DNA of 15,886 bases, from NCBI RefSeq assembly GCF_943913695.1, contig NZ_CALTZE010000093.1, forward strand, positions 1 through 15,886, read 5' to 3'. Of this stretch, positions 8,523-15,757 are shown in pieces. The translations under genes and the position numbers were made by a program. Positions within the stretch are counted from its first letter, which is position 1. Each line of letters begins with the position of its first letter. This DNA comes from an uncultured Marmoricola sp. Lineage in GTDB: Bacteria; Actinomycetota; Actinomycetes; Propionibacteriales; Nocardioidaceae. The notes under the pieces were generated by a model. The model was not told the origin of the DNA. It was given only the letters and a program-made list of their open reading frames with translations, and searched no databases.

Positions 8523-9391
8523 CCCTTGACTGCTCCTTGCATGATGCCGGAGACGAGCTGGCGTCCCGCGACGACGAAGAGGATCAGCAGCGGCAGCGTG
8601 GCCAGCGAGGTGCCCGCGAGCACCAGGCTGTAGTCCTTGAAGAAGCCGCTCTGCAGCTGGTTGAGCGCCACCTGGATGGTGGGGTTCTCGGCCGGGAGCG
8701 CGATCAGCGGCCAGAAGAAGTCGGTCCACACCTGCATGAAGGTGAAGAGCCACAGGATCGCTGCGGCCGGCCTGGCCGCGGGGAGCACCACGCTCCAGAA
8801 GATGCGGATCTGCGAGCAGCCGTCCATGCGCGCGGCCTCGATCAGGTCGTCGGGGATCGCGTCGACGAGGTACTGCCGCATGAAGAAGACCCCGAAGGCG
8901 GTGACCAGCCACGGCACCACCACCGCCCAGATGCTGCCCGCCCACCCGAGCCGCGACATCAGGATGAACAGCGGCACCACCCCGAGCTGGGTGGGCACGG
9001 CCATCGTCATCACCACGAAGACCATCAGCGCCGAGCTGCCGCGGAAGCGCAGCTTGGCGAAGGCGTAGCCCGCCAGGGTCGAGAAGAGCACCACCGAGGT
9101 GGAGGTGACCGTGGAGACGAGCAGGCTGTTGCCCAGCGCCTTCCAGAAGGGCACCGTGTCGATCGCCCGCTGGGCGTTGTCCCAGAAGTGGCCGCCCGGC
9201 AGCAGCGGCGGCACGCCCTGCGCGGCGACGGCAGCGGTGTGCGAGCCCAGCAGGAAGGACCAGTAGAGCGGCGCCGCGGAGCCGAGCACGAACGCGAGCA
9301 GCAGGCCGTAGACCAGGAATCCCGGCCGGTCGCCCAGCGGCCGCCGGACGCGACGGCGTACGGGGTGGGTGGAGGTGGTCAGGACGCTCAC
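8519..9391 (-). CDS. Sugar ABC transporter permease, MalG type
   Basis: 290 aa inner-membrane protein with about six hydrophobic segments, the first near residues 25-46. The cytoplasmic EAA loop that contacts the ATPase is at about 185-207 (EAARMDG, then VVLP), as in CUT1-family sugar importers. The GTG start at 9389-9391 overlaps the TGA of the first permease gene (GTGA), and the end overlaps the ATG of the beta-glucosidase. With the MalF-type partner it forms the membrane channel. Context makes a beta-glucoside or cello-oligosaccharide the likely substrate. Confidence 0.95.
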   Translation of the reverse strand: MSVLTTSTHPVRRRVRRPLGDRPGFLVYGLLLAFVLGSAAPLYWSFLLGSHTAAVAAQGVPPLLPGGHFWDNAQRAIDTVPFWKALGNSLLVSTVTSTSVVLFSTLAGYAFAKLRFRGSSALMVFVVMTMAVPTQLGVVPLFILMSRLGWAGSIWAVVVPWLVTAFGVFFMRQYLVDAIPDDLIEAARMDGCSQIRIFWSVVLPAARPAAAILWLFTFMQVWTDFFWPLIALPAENPTIQVALNQLQSGFFKDYSLVLAGTSLATLPLLILFVVAGRQLVSGIMQGAVKG

Positions 9392-10437
9392 CGGCGGCCT
9401 CCCAGCGACCCGAGGCGCCGTACCAGCGCGAAGTTGACGAGGGCGAGCACGCAGATGATCAGGAAGAGCATCCAGGCCGTGGCCGACGCGCGGCCGAGGT
9501 CGCGCAGCTGCCAGCCGAAGTCGTAGACGAGCATCGTGATGGTGCCGAACTGCCGGTCGGAGCCGCCGTTGCGCGCGTTGGTCTCGTCGAAGAGGCGCGG
9601 CTCGGCGAAGATCTGCAGCCCGCCGATCGTCGAGGTGATGACGACGAAGATCATCGTCGGCCGGATCATCGGCAGCGTGACGTGGAGGAACTGCCGCACC
9701 CGCCCGGCACCGTCGAGCGCCGCCGACTCGTAGAGGTCGCGCGGCACCGCCTGCATCGCGGCGAGGAAGATCAGCGCGTTGTAGCCGGTCCAGCGCCAGT
9801 TGACCATCGAGGCGATGGCGACGTGGCTGGCCAGGCGGTCGGTGTGCCATGCGATCGGGTCGATCCCGACCACTCCGATGACCTGGTTGATCAGGCCGTA
9901 GCGGTCGCCGAAGAGGCTGCCGAAGATGATCGCGACCGCGACCGGCGAGACCACGAACGGGAGCAGGATGCTCATCCGCCACCAGGTCCGTCCGCGGAGC
10001 TGGTTGTCGAGCAGCGCGGCGAGCACCACGGCGATGAGCACCTGCGGCACCGAGGAGAGCAGGAAGATGCTGATCGTGTTGACCAGCTGCTTGACGAAGT
10101 AGGGGTTGTCGAGCACCTCGCGGTAGTTCTGCAGGCCGACGAACTCACCCTGGCCGCCGAGCAGGCTCCACTCGTGCACCGAGACGTAGGCCGTGTAGGC
10201 CAGCGGGAACAGCCCGATCACCGCGAAGACCACGAAGAACGGCGAGATGTAGAGGTACGGCGAGTACCTCACGTCCCAGGTGCTGAGCCGCTGGCGCCAC
10301 GTCAGGGGGTCCGCTCGCCGGGCGCCCCCGGCAGCGCCCCCGGAGGCGCCCGTGGACGGGGGCCCGGCGGGGCCTCCGGAGGAGTCGGCCACGTCGACAC
10401 CCCCGTCCACGGTCGCGGTCTGTGCGTGCTGCGGCAC
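9388..10437 (-). CDS. Sugar ABC transporter permease, MalF type
   Basis: 349 aa inner-membrane permease. The first 45 residues are a Gly/Ala/Pro-rich cytoplasmic extension, followed by membrane segments from about residue 60 (YLYISPFFVVFAVIGLFPLA) onward. The EAA loop is at 237-260 (ESAALDG, then VTLP). The start is a GTG at 10435-10437, 6 bp after the binding-protein stop; the ribosome-binding site is weak, which suggests coupling to the upstream gene. An internal start nearer the first membrane segment cannot be excluded because the N-terminal extension is low complexity. Confidence 0.93.
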   Translation of the reverse strand: MPQHAQTATVDGGVDVADSSGGPAGPPSTGASGGAAGGARRADPLTWRQRLSTWDVRYSPYLYISPFFVVFAVIGLFPLAYTAYVSVHEWSLLGGQGEFVGLQNYREVLDNPYFVKQLVNTISIFLLSSVPQVLIAVVLAALLDNQLRGRTWWRMSILLPFVVSPVAVAIIFGSLFGDRYGLINQVIGVVGIDPIAWHTDRLASHVAIASMVNWRWTGYNALIFLAAMQAVPRDLYESAALDGAGRVRQFLHVTLPMIRPTMIFVVITSTIGGLQIFAEPRLFDETNARNGGSDRQFGTITMLVYDFGWQLRDLGRASATAWMLFLIICVLALVNFALVRRLGSLGGRR

Positions 10438-10443
10438 CGTCGC

Positions 10444-11721
10444 TCAGCCCAGCGCCTCGACGTCGGCGAGGAACTGGTCCCAGGACTTCTCGGGGCTCTG
10501 CGACCCGTCGTCGACCCGCAGCAGCGCCGCCTGGAAGGCCTGGAGGATGTCGGAGTACTTCGGGCCCTTGTAGGGCTGCACCGTCACCGCCTCGGCGCGG
10601 GCAGCGAGGATCTCACCGGTGGGGGCGTCGTTGAAGAACGCGTTGGTGGCCCCGGTGATCTCGGGCATCGACAACGCCTCGGTCTGGCTCGGGAAGGTCC
10701 CCTTGTCGGCGAAGGCCTTGGCCTGCTGCTCGGGCGCGGTCAGCCACGCGGCGACCTCCTTGGCCTCCTCGATGTGCTCGCCCTGGGCCGGCACGGTCAG
10801 GAACGACCCGCCCCAGTTGCCGCCCCCACCCGGGAAGACGTCGGCGATGTCCCAGCCCTCGACACCCTCGGCGTTGCCCTCGATCACGCCGAGCATCCAG
10901 CCCGGGCAGGCCATCGTGGCGAAGGCGTCGTTCTGGAAGGAGGCGCTCCAGTCGTCGCTCCACTGCGGCAGCTTGGTGGACAGGCCCTTCTCGACGTTGG
11001 AGGTGACGGCGTCCCACACGGCCTCGAGGTCGGCATTCTCGACGTCGATCGTGTCGTCGTCGGTCTCGAAGGGGTTCTCGACCTGGTTGAGCATCGCCTG
11101 CGCGGTGCCGCCGGTGGAGTCGTACCACGCGGTGCCCGGCGACGCCGCGACGAACTTCTCACCGGTGGCGAAGTAGTCCTCCCACGTGCCCATCAGCTTC
11201 GCGACCTCCGCCCGGTCCGTGGGCAGGCCGGCCTTCTCGAAGAGGTCGGCGCGGTAGCAGATCGCCTCCGGACCGATGTCGGTGCCGTAGCCGATCATCT
11301 GGCCGTCGGCGTCGGTGGCCCGCTCGGCGACGAAGTCGAGCCAGCGACCGTCGAGCTCGGGGTCGGTGAGGTCGGTGAAGGCGTCGCTCTCGGCGAGGAT
11401 GGCCGGCATCGCGTCGCCCTCGATGGCCTCGATGTCGGAGAGCCCGGACCCGGCGCTGAGCTTGGTGTAGAGGTTGGCCTTGGCATCGTCCCAGGTGCCG
11501 ACCTTGTTCTGCTTGATCTTGATGTCGTCGTGCTCGGCGTTCCACTCCTCGATGAGTGACTCGTAGCCGAACTCGTTGAAGGTGGCGACGGTGACCGTCA
11601 CCGCCTCGCCGCCGTCACCGGAACCGCCGCCGTCGCCGCCTCCGCAGGCCGCGGTCACCGCGAGTGCCAGCACGGCGAGCGCGGCGAGCGGCCGCCTGCC
11701 GCGTCGAGTGGTGGTGTGCAT
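10444..11721 (-). CDS. Sugar-binding lipoprotein of a CUT1 ABC importer, CebE-like
   Basis: 425 aa. A signal peptide with twin arginines (R6, R7 and R9, R10), a hydrophobic core and a cysteine at C26 (VTAACGGG) marks a lipoprotein anchored outside the membrane, followed by a Gly/Asp/Ser linker. The mature part is a UgpB/MalE-like solute-binding domain, for example EWNAEHDDIKIK, KLSAGSGLSDIEAIEGD and WYDSTGG, with a C-terminal KSWDQFLADVEAL helix. It captures the sugar for the two permeases downstream. The ATG at 11719-11721 has GGGGA a few bases upstream. It is the first gene of the operon; one operator lies between its predicted transcription start and its ATG. Cello-oligosaccharide specificity is inferred from the neighbouring beta-glucosidase. 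Confidence 0.95.
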   Translation of the reverse strand: MHTTTRRGRRPLAALAVLALAVTAACGGGDGGGSGDGGEAVTVTVATFNEFGYESLIEEWNAEHDDIKIKQNKVGTWDDAKANLYTKLSAGSGLSDIEAIEGDAMPAILAESDAFTDLTDPELDGRWLDFVAERATDADGQMIGYGTDIGPEAICYRADLFEKAGLPTDRAEVAKLMGTWEDYFATGEKFVAASPGTAWYDSTGGTAQAMLNQVENPFETDDDTIDVENADLEAVWDAVTSNVEKGLSTKLPQWSDDWSASFQNDAFATMACPGWMLGVIEGNAEGVEGWDIADVFPGGGGNWGGSFLTVPAQGEHIEEAKEVAAWLTAPEQQAKAFADKGTFPSQTEALSMPEITGATNAFFNDAPTGEILAARAEAVTVQPYKGPKYSDILQAFQAALLRVDDGSQSPEKSWDQFLADVEALG

Positions 11722-11768
11722 GTCGTCCCCGATCCGCCGGATGCGCCGGCTGAGCTCCGCGTGGGAAG

Positions 11769-11782
11769 TGAGAGCGCTTCCA
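11769..11782. promoter_or_regulatory. LacI-type operator, promoter-proximal
   Basis: TGAGAGCGCTTCCA, an imperfect palindrome with an AGCGCT core. It differs from the symmetric TGGAAGCGCTTCCA at two positions. It lies downstream of the predicted -10 and upstream of the binding-protein ATG, so a bound repressor would block elongation or initiation. Confidence 0.85.
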
Positions 11783-11800
11783 CTTTTGACGCTGGACCAG

Positions 11801-11830
11801 ACGATGGCAGTGTGACGCAGGTCATGTCAA
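11801..11830 (-). promoter_or_regulatory. Promoter of the beta-glucoside operon
   Basis: On the minus strand a perfect TTGACA -35 (11825-11830) is followed after 18 bp by CATCGT (11801-11806), a fair match to TAnnnT. The predicted start near 11794 leaves a leader of about 70 nt. The promoter lies between the two LacI-type operators. Confidence 0.65.
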
Positions 11831-11858
11831 CAGGCGCGTACACCCGCCTCTGACAACG

Positions 11859-11872
11859 TGGAAGCGCTTTCA
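11859..11872. promoter_or_regulatory. LacI-type operator, upstream of the promoter
   Basis: TGGAAGCGCTTTCA, with one mismatch to the symmetric palindrome. It lies 28 bp upstream of the -35 box, and its centre is 90 bp from the centre of the other operator. The rest of the gap towards the SDR gene (11873-12010) holds only an ill-defined GC-rich hairpin and no gene. Confidence 0.88.
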
Positions 11873-12010
11873 CTGGATCTGTCCGAGTTGTGACGTGCGA
11901 CACAACAAATCACCCGCAGGTAACCGGCCGCGCGCCCGGCTACGGGTCGGGCTGCGGCCTGCGTAGGGGCGTGGCTCGACGCGGCGCTGCCCGCCTGGGG
12001 CAGTGCGGCG

Positions 12011-13084
12011 TCACCGCCCGAAGGGCAGCGCCCCGAGCACCTCGCGGCCCCGCTTGAGCACCAGCCCGGCGCCGGCGCGGACCGTCGCGGGAGCGGGCAC
12101 CCAGTCGAGCACGGGCAGCCGTTGCGAGGTCCACGGGTCGTCGCTCGGCAGCGCAGCCTCCGGCGTCTCCCCCGGCTCGCCGAAGCACCGCTCCAGCGCA
12201 GCGCGCAGCGAGAGCTGCGGCTCACCGTCGGCAGGCCGCCAGGTCGCGTCCGGGCGGCACACCATGTCGTGGCGCAGGCTCTGCACCAGCGCGGTCACGG
12301 TCCAGAAGGGCGCGGCGACCAGCGCGGCCGTGCCGAGCCCGGCCACCCCGCTCGGCACCGAGACGACCGGCACCCGCAGGCGCAGCAGTCCTGCGGCCCG
12401 CGAGCACTCCGCGAGCAGGCGGGAGTAGCTCAGCACCCGCGGCCCGCCCACGTCGACGGCCCCGGCCAGCTGCGGCTCGCGGGCCTCGTCGAAGGCCTCG
12501 ACCATGGCGCGGAGCAGGTCGCTCACGGCGACCGGCTGCACCTTGTGCTCGAGCCACGTGGGTACCGGCTGCACGACCAGCAGCGTCGCGATCTGGCGGA
12601 TGACCTCGAACGACGTCGACCCCGCGCCGATCACGACCCCGGCCCGCAGCGCGGCGACGCTGCACGAGTCGGAGGCGGCCTCGAGCAGCACCTGCTCGAC
12701 CTCGAGACGGGACCGGATGTGGGCCGAGAGGTCGCACGGCTCGGCGTCGGGCACCAGGCCGGAGAGGTAGACCACCCGCCGCACCGAGGAGCGGCGTACG
12801 GCGTCGCGCACGACCTCGGCGCCGATCCGGTCCACCTCCTCGAAGCCGCGATGGTCCAGGGAGTGCACCAGGTAGCAGACGGCGTCGACGTCCTGCACCG
12901 CCGCGGCGACCTCACCGGCCTCGGTGACGTCGCAGCGGGCCCAGTCGACCCGGCCGCCCCAGGCGAAGCGCTCGGGCCGAGGCTGCGACGACGACGCCGC
13001 CACCACCTGGTGCCCGGCGTCGAGCAGCGCCGGCACCAGCCGCGAGCCGACGTAGCCCGAGGCGCCGAGGACGAGGATCCTCAT
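12011..13084 (-). CDS. Atypical SDR / NmrA-like NAD(P)-binding protein
   Basis: 357 aa. It begins directly with a Rossmann nucleotide-binding motif, GASGYVG at residues 7-13, after the beta strand MRILVL. The usual short-chain dehydrogenase YxxxK catalytic pair is not evident, as in the atypical SDR5/NmrA-like group, whose members are often sensors or enzymes with shifted chemistry. A C-terminal extension beyond about residue 230 includes hydrophobic stretches (for example VPSGVAGLGTAALVAAPFW). The ATG at 13082-13084 overlaps the TGA of the upstream SRPBCC gene (ATGA), so the two proteins are made together. The substrate is unknown. Confidence 0.88.
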   Translation of the reverse strand: MRILVLGASGYVGSRLVPALLDAGHQVVAASSSQPRPERFAWGGRVDWARCDVTEAGEVAAAVQDVDAVCYLVHSLDHRGFEEVDRIGAEVVRDAVRRSSVRRVVYLSGLVPDAEPCDLSAHIRSRLEVEQVLLEAASDSCSVAALRAGVVIGAGSTSFEVIRQIATLLVVQPVPTWLEHKVQPVAVSDLLRAMVEAFDEAREPQLAGAVDVGGPRVLSYSRLLAECSRAAGLLRLRVPVVSVPSGVAGLGTAALVAAPFWTVTALVQSLRHDMVCRPDATWRPADGEPQLSLRAALERCFGEPGETPEAALPSDDPWTSQRLPVLDWVPAPATVRAGAGLVLKRGREVLGALPFGR

Positions 13085-13557
13085 CGCTCCCCCAGGTGAC
13101 GCAGCAGGTTGCGCGAGAAGGCCACGCCCATGCCGCTCATCACCGTGGCGATCCCGGCCTCGACGGCGGGACGCGCGACGCGCGGGAAGGGCAGCTCGAC
13201 GCCGACCTCGATGTCGATCGAGAGCCGGGTCCCGCTCCCCCGCGACTCCAGGTGGTACTCCCCGCGCACCAGCGTCTGCTGCTCGGGGTGGTCGGGATGG
13301 GGGCTGTAGCCGATCCGGGTGGGCTCCTCGAAGTCCATCTGCTCCACGAAGCTCGACCCGATCGACCGCCCGAGCACCGGCACCCGGGTCACGTGCCAGG
13401 TCCAGGTGACGCCGTGGTCGTCCTCCCCGACGTCGATGCGCTGGAGGTAGGGCGTGAGCCTGGGCAGCAGCGTGGGATCGGTCAGCGCCTCCCAGACCTG
13501 CTCGCGCGAGGCCTTCACGGTCGCGGCGGACTGTTTGCTGGCGGTGAAGCGGGTCAT
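13081..13557 (-). CDS. SRPBCC (START-like) family protein
   Basis: 158 aa. The pattern is that of polyketide cyclase/START-like lipid-binding proteins: an N-terminal strand and short helix (TVKASREQVWEALTDP, residues 13-28), then alternating strands, then a long C-terminal helix (about 130-156) that would close the hydrophobic pocket. The ATG at 13555-13557 follows AGGAG by 4 nt, and a TAGGTT -10 lies about 30 bp upstream. It is coupled to the SDR gene, so it probably binds or presents a hydrophobic ligand of that protein; this is an inference from context. Confidence 0.88.
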   Translation of the reverse strand: MTRFTASKQSAATVKASREQVWEALTDPTLLPRLTPYLQRIDVGEDDHGVTWTWHVTRVPVLGRSIGSSFVEQMDFEEPTRIGYSPHPDHPEQQTLVRGEYHLESRGSGTRLSIDIEVGVELPFPRVARPAVEAGIATVMSGMGVAFSRNLLRHLGER

Positions 13558-13586
13558 CTGGCTCCTGTCGGGCGCGGTGCTCGTCC

Positions 13587-13592
13587 AACCTA
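13587..13592 (-). promoter_or_regulatory. -10 element of the SRPBCC-SDR operon
   Basis: TAGGTT on the minus strand, 29 bp before the ATG at 13557, giving a leader of about 22 nt with an AGGAG ribosome-binding site. It lies in the 51-bp gap between two divergent SRPBCC genes. Confidence 0.55.
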
Positions 13593-13608
13593 CGGGTACG
13601 CGACGGCC

Positions 13609-14034
13609 ATGGCCGTCGTGACCCTGCGTACCCGAGGAGCAGCCGCACCCGACATCGTCTGGGAGCGCTACGCCGACCTCGCGCTGTGGCCCACGTGGTC
13701 GCCGCAGCTGCAGCGGGTCGAGACGAGCGCGGCGCGGCTCGCGCCCGGGATCAGCGGCACGGTGCGGGCGGGGCTGCTGTCGTGGCCGACGCTGCCCGTC
13801 CCCTTCGTGGTCGAGGACGTCGACACGGAGGCACGCACGTGGTCGTGGCGGGTCCGTGTGGGCTTGATCACCCTGCGGCTCGCGCACGGCGTGGAGCCGG
13901 CCGCGCCCGACTCCTCCGACGGCGCGCGCAGCAGCACCTGGCTCCGGCTGAGCGGCCCGTCGCCGCTGGTCACGGCGTACGCCCCGGTGGCGCGGCTCGC
14001 GCTCCGGCGGTTGGTGGCGGCCCCCGCGTCCTAG
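13609..14034 (+). CDS. Second SRPBCC (START-like) family protein
   Basis: 141 aa. It begins MAVVTLRTRGAAAPDIVWERYADLALWPTWSPQ, matching the SRPBCC entry strand and helix followed by the W-x-x-W-S segment. Strands follow (GISGTVRAG, VPFVVEDVD, RTWSWRVRVG), then a C-terminal helix ending LALRRLVAAPAS. It is shorter than its divergent neighbour and only distantly similar. The ATG at 13609 fits the family start. The only promoter hint is a weak TACGCG box 6 nt upstream. Its ligand is unknown. Confidence 0.82.
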   Translation: MAVVTLRTRGAAAPDIVWERYADLALWPTWSPQLQRVETSAARLAPGISGTVRAGLLSWPTLPVPFVVEDVDTEARTWSWRVRVGLITLRLAHGVEPAAPDSSDGARSSTWLRLSGPSPLVTAYAPVARLALRRLVAAPAS

Positions 14035-14073
14035 GGGCCCGGTAGCACGATCCCTCGCGCGACACGCCTCCGT

Positions 14074-14110
14074 CTCAAAGTCTATTGAGTTGGCTTTCTT
14101 TAGTGACTTT
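14074..14110. promoter_or_regulatory. AT-rich inverted repeats before the importer operon (candidate operator)
   Basis: Two inverted repeats are nested here: CTCAA (14074-14078) with TTGAG (14085-14089), and AAAGTC (14077-14082) with GACTTT (14105-14110). The 14071-14116 stretch is clearly richer in A and T than the rest of the window and sits just upstream of the permease start, where a regulator of the importer would bind. Which regulator binds is not known. Confidence 0.5.
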
Positions 14111-14126
14111 AGGCATGGTGGAGCCC

Positions 14127-14978
14127 ATGCCCGATCTCGTCCCCCTCACCGTCAGCCGCGACGGCGCGAGCACCTGGCTGCCACGCCGGCGTCGTACGCC
14201 GGCCCGCAGTGGCGCCCGGCGCGACCGCCGCGGGGTGGCCGCACTGCGGCGCGCGATCAGCCCGCTGCTGCTGCTCGCGCTGTGGCAGCTCGCCTCGGTC
14301 ACCGGCGTGCTGCCGGAGGACAAGCTGGCACCGCCGCTGCAGATCCTCGAGGCGATGACCGAGGAGTGGCGCAAGGGCACGTTGCAGGAGGCGACCGCGG
14401 TCTCGGTGCAGCGCGTGCTCATCGGCTTCGCCGTCGGCGCCGGCATCGCGCTGGTGCTCGCGACCCTCGCCGGGCTCTCCCGCGTCGCCGACGACGCGAT
14501 CGACCCGCCGATGCAGATGCTCCGCACCGTCCCGCACTTCGGGCTGCTGCCGCTGCTCGTGCTGTGGCTCGGCATCGACGAGTCGCCCAAGATCGCGCTG
14601 ATCGCGCTCGGCGTCGCGTTCCCGCTCTACGTCAACACCGTGGCCGGCATCCGCGGCGTCGACCCCAAGATGCTCGACGCCGCCCGCGCCATGCGGCTGA
14701 CCTGGACCGAGCGGATCCGCCACGTCGTGGCACCCGGGGCCCTGCCCTCGATGCTCGTCGGCCTGCGCCTGAGCCTCGGCGTCGCGTGGCTCTCCCTGAT
14801 CGTCGCCGAGCAGATCAACGCCACCAGCGGCATCGGCTACCTGGTCTCCGACGCCGCGTCCTTCGGACGCACCGACGTCGTCGTCGGCGGGCTCATCATC
14901 TACAGCCTGCTCGGTCTCGCGACCGACTCGCTGGTCCGCGCTATCGAGAGGAAGGCACTGGCATGGCGACACGGATGA
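14127..14978 (+). CDS. ABC importer permease, SsuC/TauC type
   Basis: 283 aa inner-membrane protein of the BPD_transp_1 fold. After an Arg-rich cytoplasmic N-terminus, hydrophobic segments start at about residue 44. The EAA loop is at about 183-207 (LDAARAM, then VAPGALP). MLRTVPHFGLLPLLVLWLGI (131-150) is typical of nitrate/sulfonate/taurine-type permeases. Such systems import sulfonates, nitrate, aliphatic amines or thiamine precursors; the substrate cannot be decided here. The start is uncertain: ATG 14127 follows GGTGGAG and a CATGGT box, while ATG 14115 or TTG 14085 in the same frame would add 4 or 14 residues. The 3' end overlaps the ATPase start by 16 bp. Confidence 0.92.
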   Translation: MPDLVPLTVSRDGASTWLPRRRRTPARSGARRDRRGVAALRRAISPLLLLALWQLASVTGVLPEDKLAPPLQILEAMTEEWRKGTLQEATAVSVQRVLIGFAVGAGIALVLATLAGLSRVADDAIDPPMQMLRTVPHFGLLPLLVLWLGIDESPKIALIALGVAFPLYVNTVAGIRGVDPKMLDAARAMRLTWTERIRHVVAPGALPSMLVGLRLSLGVAWLSLIVAEQINATSGIGYLVSDAASFGRTDVVVGGLIIYSLLGLATDSLVRAIERKALAWRHG

Positions 14979-15757
14979 TCCAGCGGGAGTCCACGGCGTA
15001 CGACGCCACCCCGGCGGTCCGGCTGCGCGGCCTGACGCGCGCGTTCGGCGAGCACGTGGTGCTCGACGACCTCGACCTCGACATCGCCCCCGGGGAGCTC
15101 GTCGCGCTGCTCGGCCGCAGCGGCTCGGGCAAGTCGACGCTGCTGCGCACCCTCGCCGGGCTGGACCCGGTGACCACCGGCAGCGCCGAGATCGGCGGGT
15201 CGGTCTCGGTGGCCTTCCAGGAGCCGCGACTGCTCCCCTGGCGCCGGGTCGCCGACAACGTCGCGCTGGCGCTGCGCGAGGGCTCGCGCGCCGAGCGCCG
15301 GCGCCGGGCGCGCGCCCGCCTCGACGAGGTCGGCCTCGGTGAGAAGCACGACGTGTGGCCGGTGACGCTGTCCGGCGGCCAGGCCCAGCGCGCCTCCCTG
15401 GCCCGGGCCCTGGTCACCGCACCCGACCTGCTGCTGCTCGACGAGCCGTTCAGCGCGCTTGACGCGCTCACCCGACTGGAGATGCACGACCTCGTGCTCC
15501 AGCTGTGGGCCGAGCACCGCCCCGCCGTGCTGCTCGTGACCCACGACGTCGACGAGGCCCTGAAGCTCGCCGACCGCGTGCTCGTCGTCGACGCCGGCCG
15601 GATCGCCCACCAGGTGCGCCCCGAGCTGGAGCGACCCCGTGACCCCGCCGACCTGCACGACCTGCGCGCCGAGCTGCTCTCGGTGCTGGGCGTGCACGAG
15701 ACCGCCGGCACCGCACCGACCGACCAGATCCCCGACCCCCAGGAGCGCGCCTCGTGA
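14963..15757 (+). CDS. ABC importer ATPase, SsuB/TauB type
   Basis: 264 aa. It powers the adjacent importer on the cytoplasmic face. Walker A is at 51-59 (GRSGSGKST), the Q-loop at Q86 in VAFQEPRLLPW, the ABC signature at 136-140 (LSGGQ), Walker B and catalytic Glu at 156-161 (LLLLDE), and the switch His at H194 (VTHDVDEAL). The FQEPRLLPW wording is characteristic of the nitrate/sulfonate/taurine group. ATG 14963 is preferred because AGGAAGG lies 7 nt upstream. A second ATG at 14975 would overlap the permease stop as ATGA and remove only four residues. Confidence 0.95.
   Translation: MATRMIQRESTAYDATPAVRLRGLTRAFGEHVVLDDLDLDIAPGELVALLGRSGSGKSTLLRTLAGLDPVTTGSAEIGGSVSVAFQEPRLLPWRRVADNVALALREGSRAERRRRARARLDEVGLGEKHDVWPVTLSGGQAQRASLARALVTAPDLLLLDEPFSALDALTRLEMHDLVLQLWAEHRPAVLLVTHDVDEALKLADRVLVVDAGRIAHQVRPELERPRDPADLHDLRAELLSVLGVHETAGTAPTDQIPDPQERAS

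Noticed and set aside
10310..10400. GC-rich self-complementary stretch near the start of the MalF-type permease gene, possibly an mRNA hairpin that lowers permease expression
   Set aside because: It encodes a Gly/Ala/Pro-rich segment, and such composition makes chance hairpins likely. No single stable stem stands out by eye, and folding energies were not computed.
9682..11559. Long open plus-strand frame opposite the sugar-binding protein
   Set aside because: Antisense shadow of the lipoprotein and permease genes. No domain and no ribosome-binding site of note.
11921..11960. Possible terminator after the SDR gene
   Set aside because: There is an imperfect GC-rich stem but no following U-run, and it is too irregular to call.
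14963..15757. ATPase for the sugar importer
   Set aside because: Its wording around the Q-loop and its operon partners are of the nitrate/sulfonate/taurine type, and it lies on the other strand in a separate operon.
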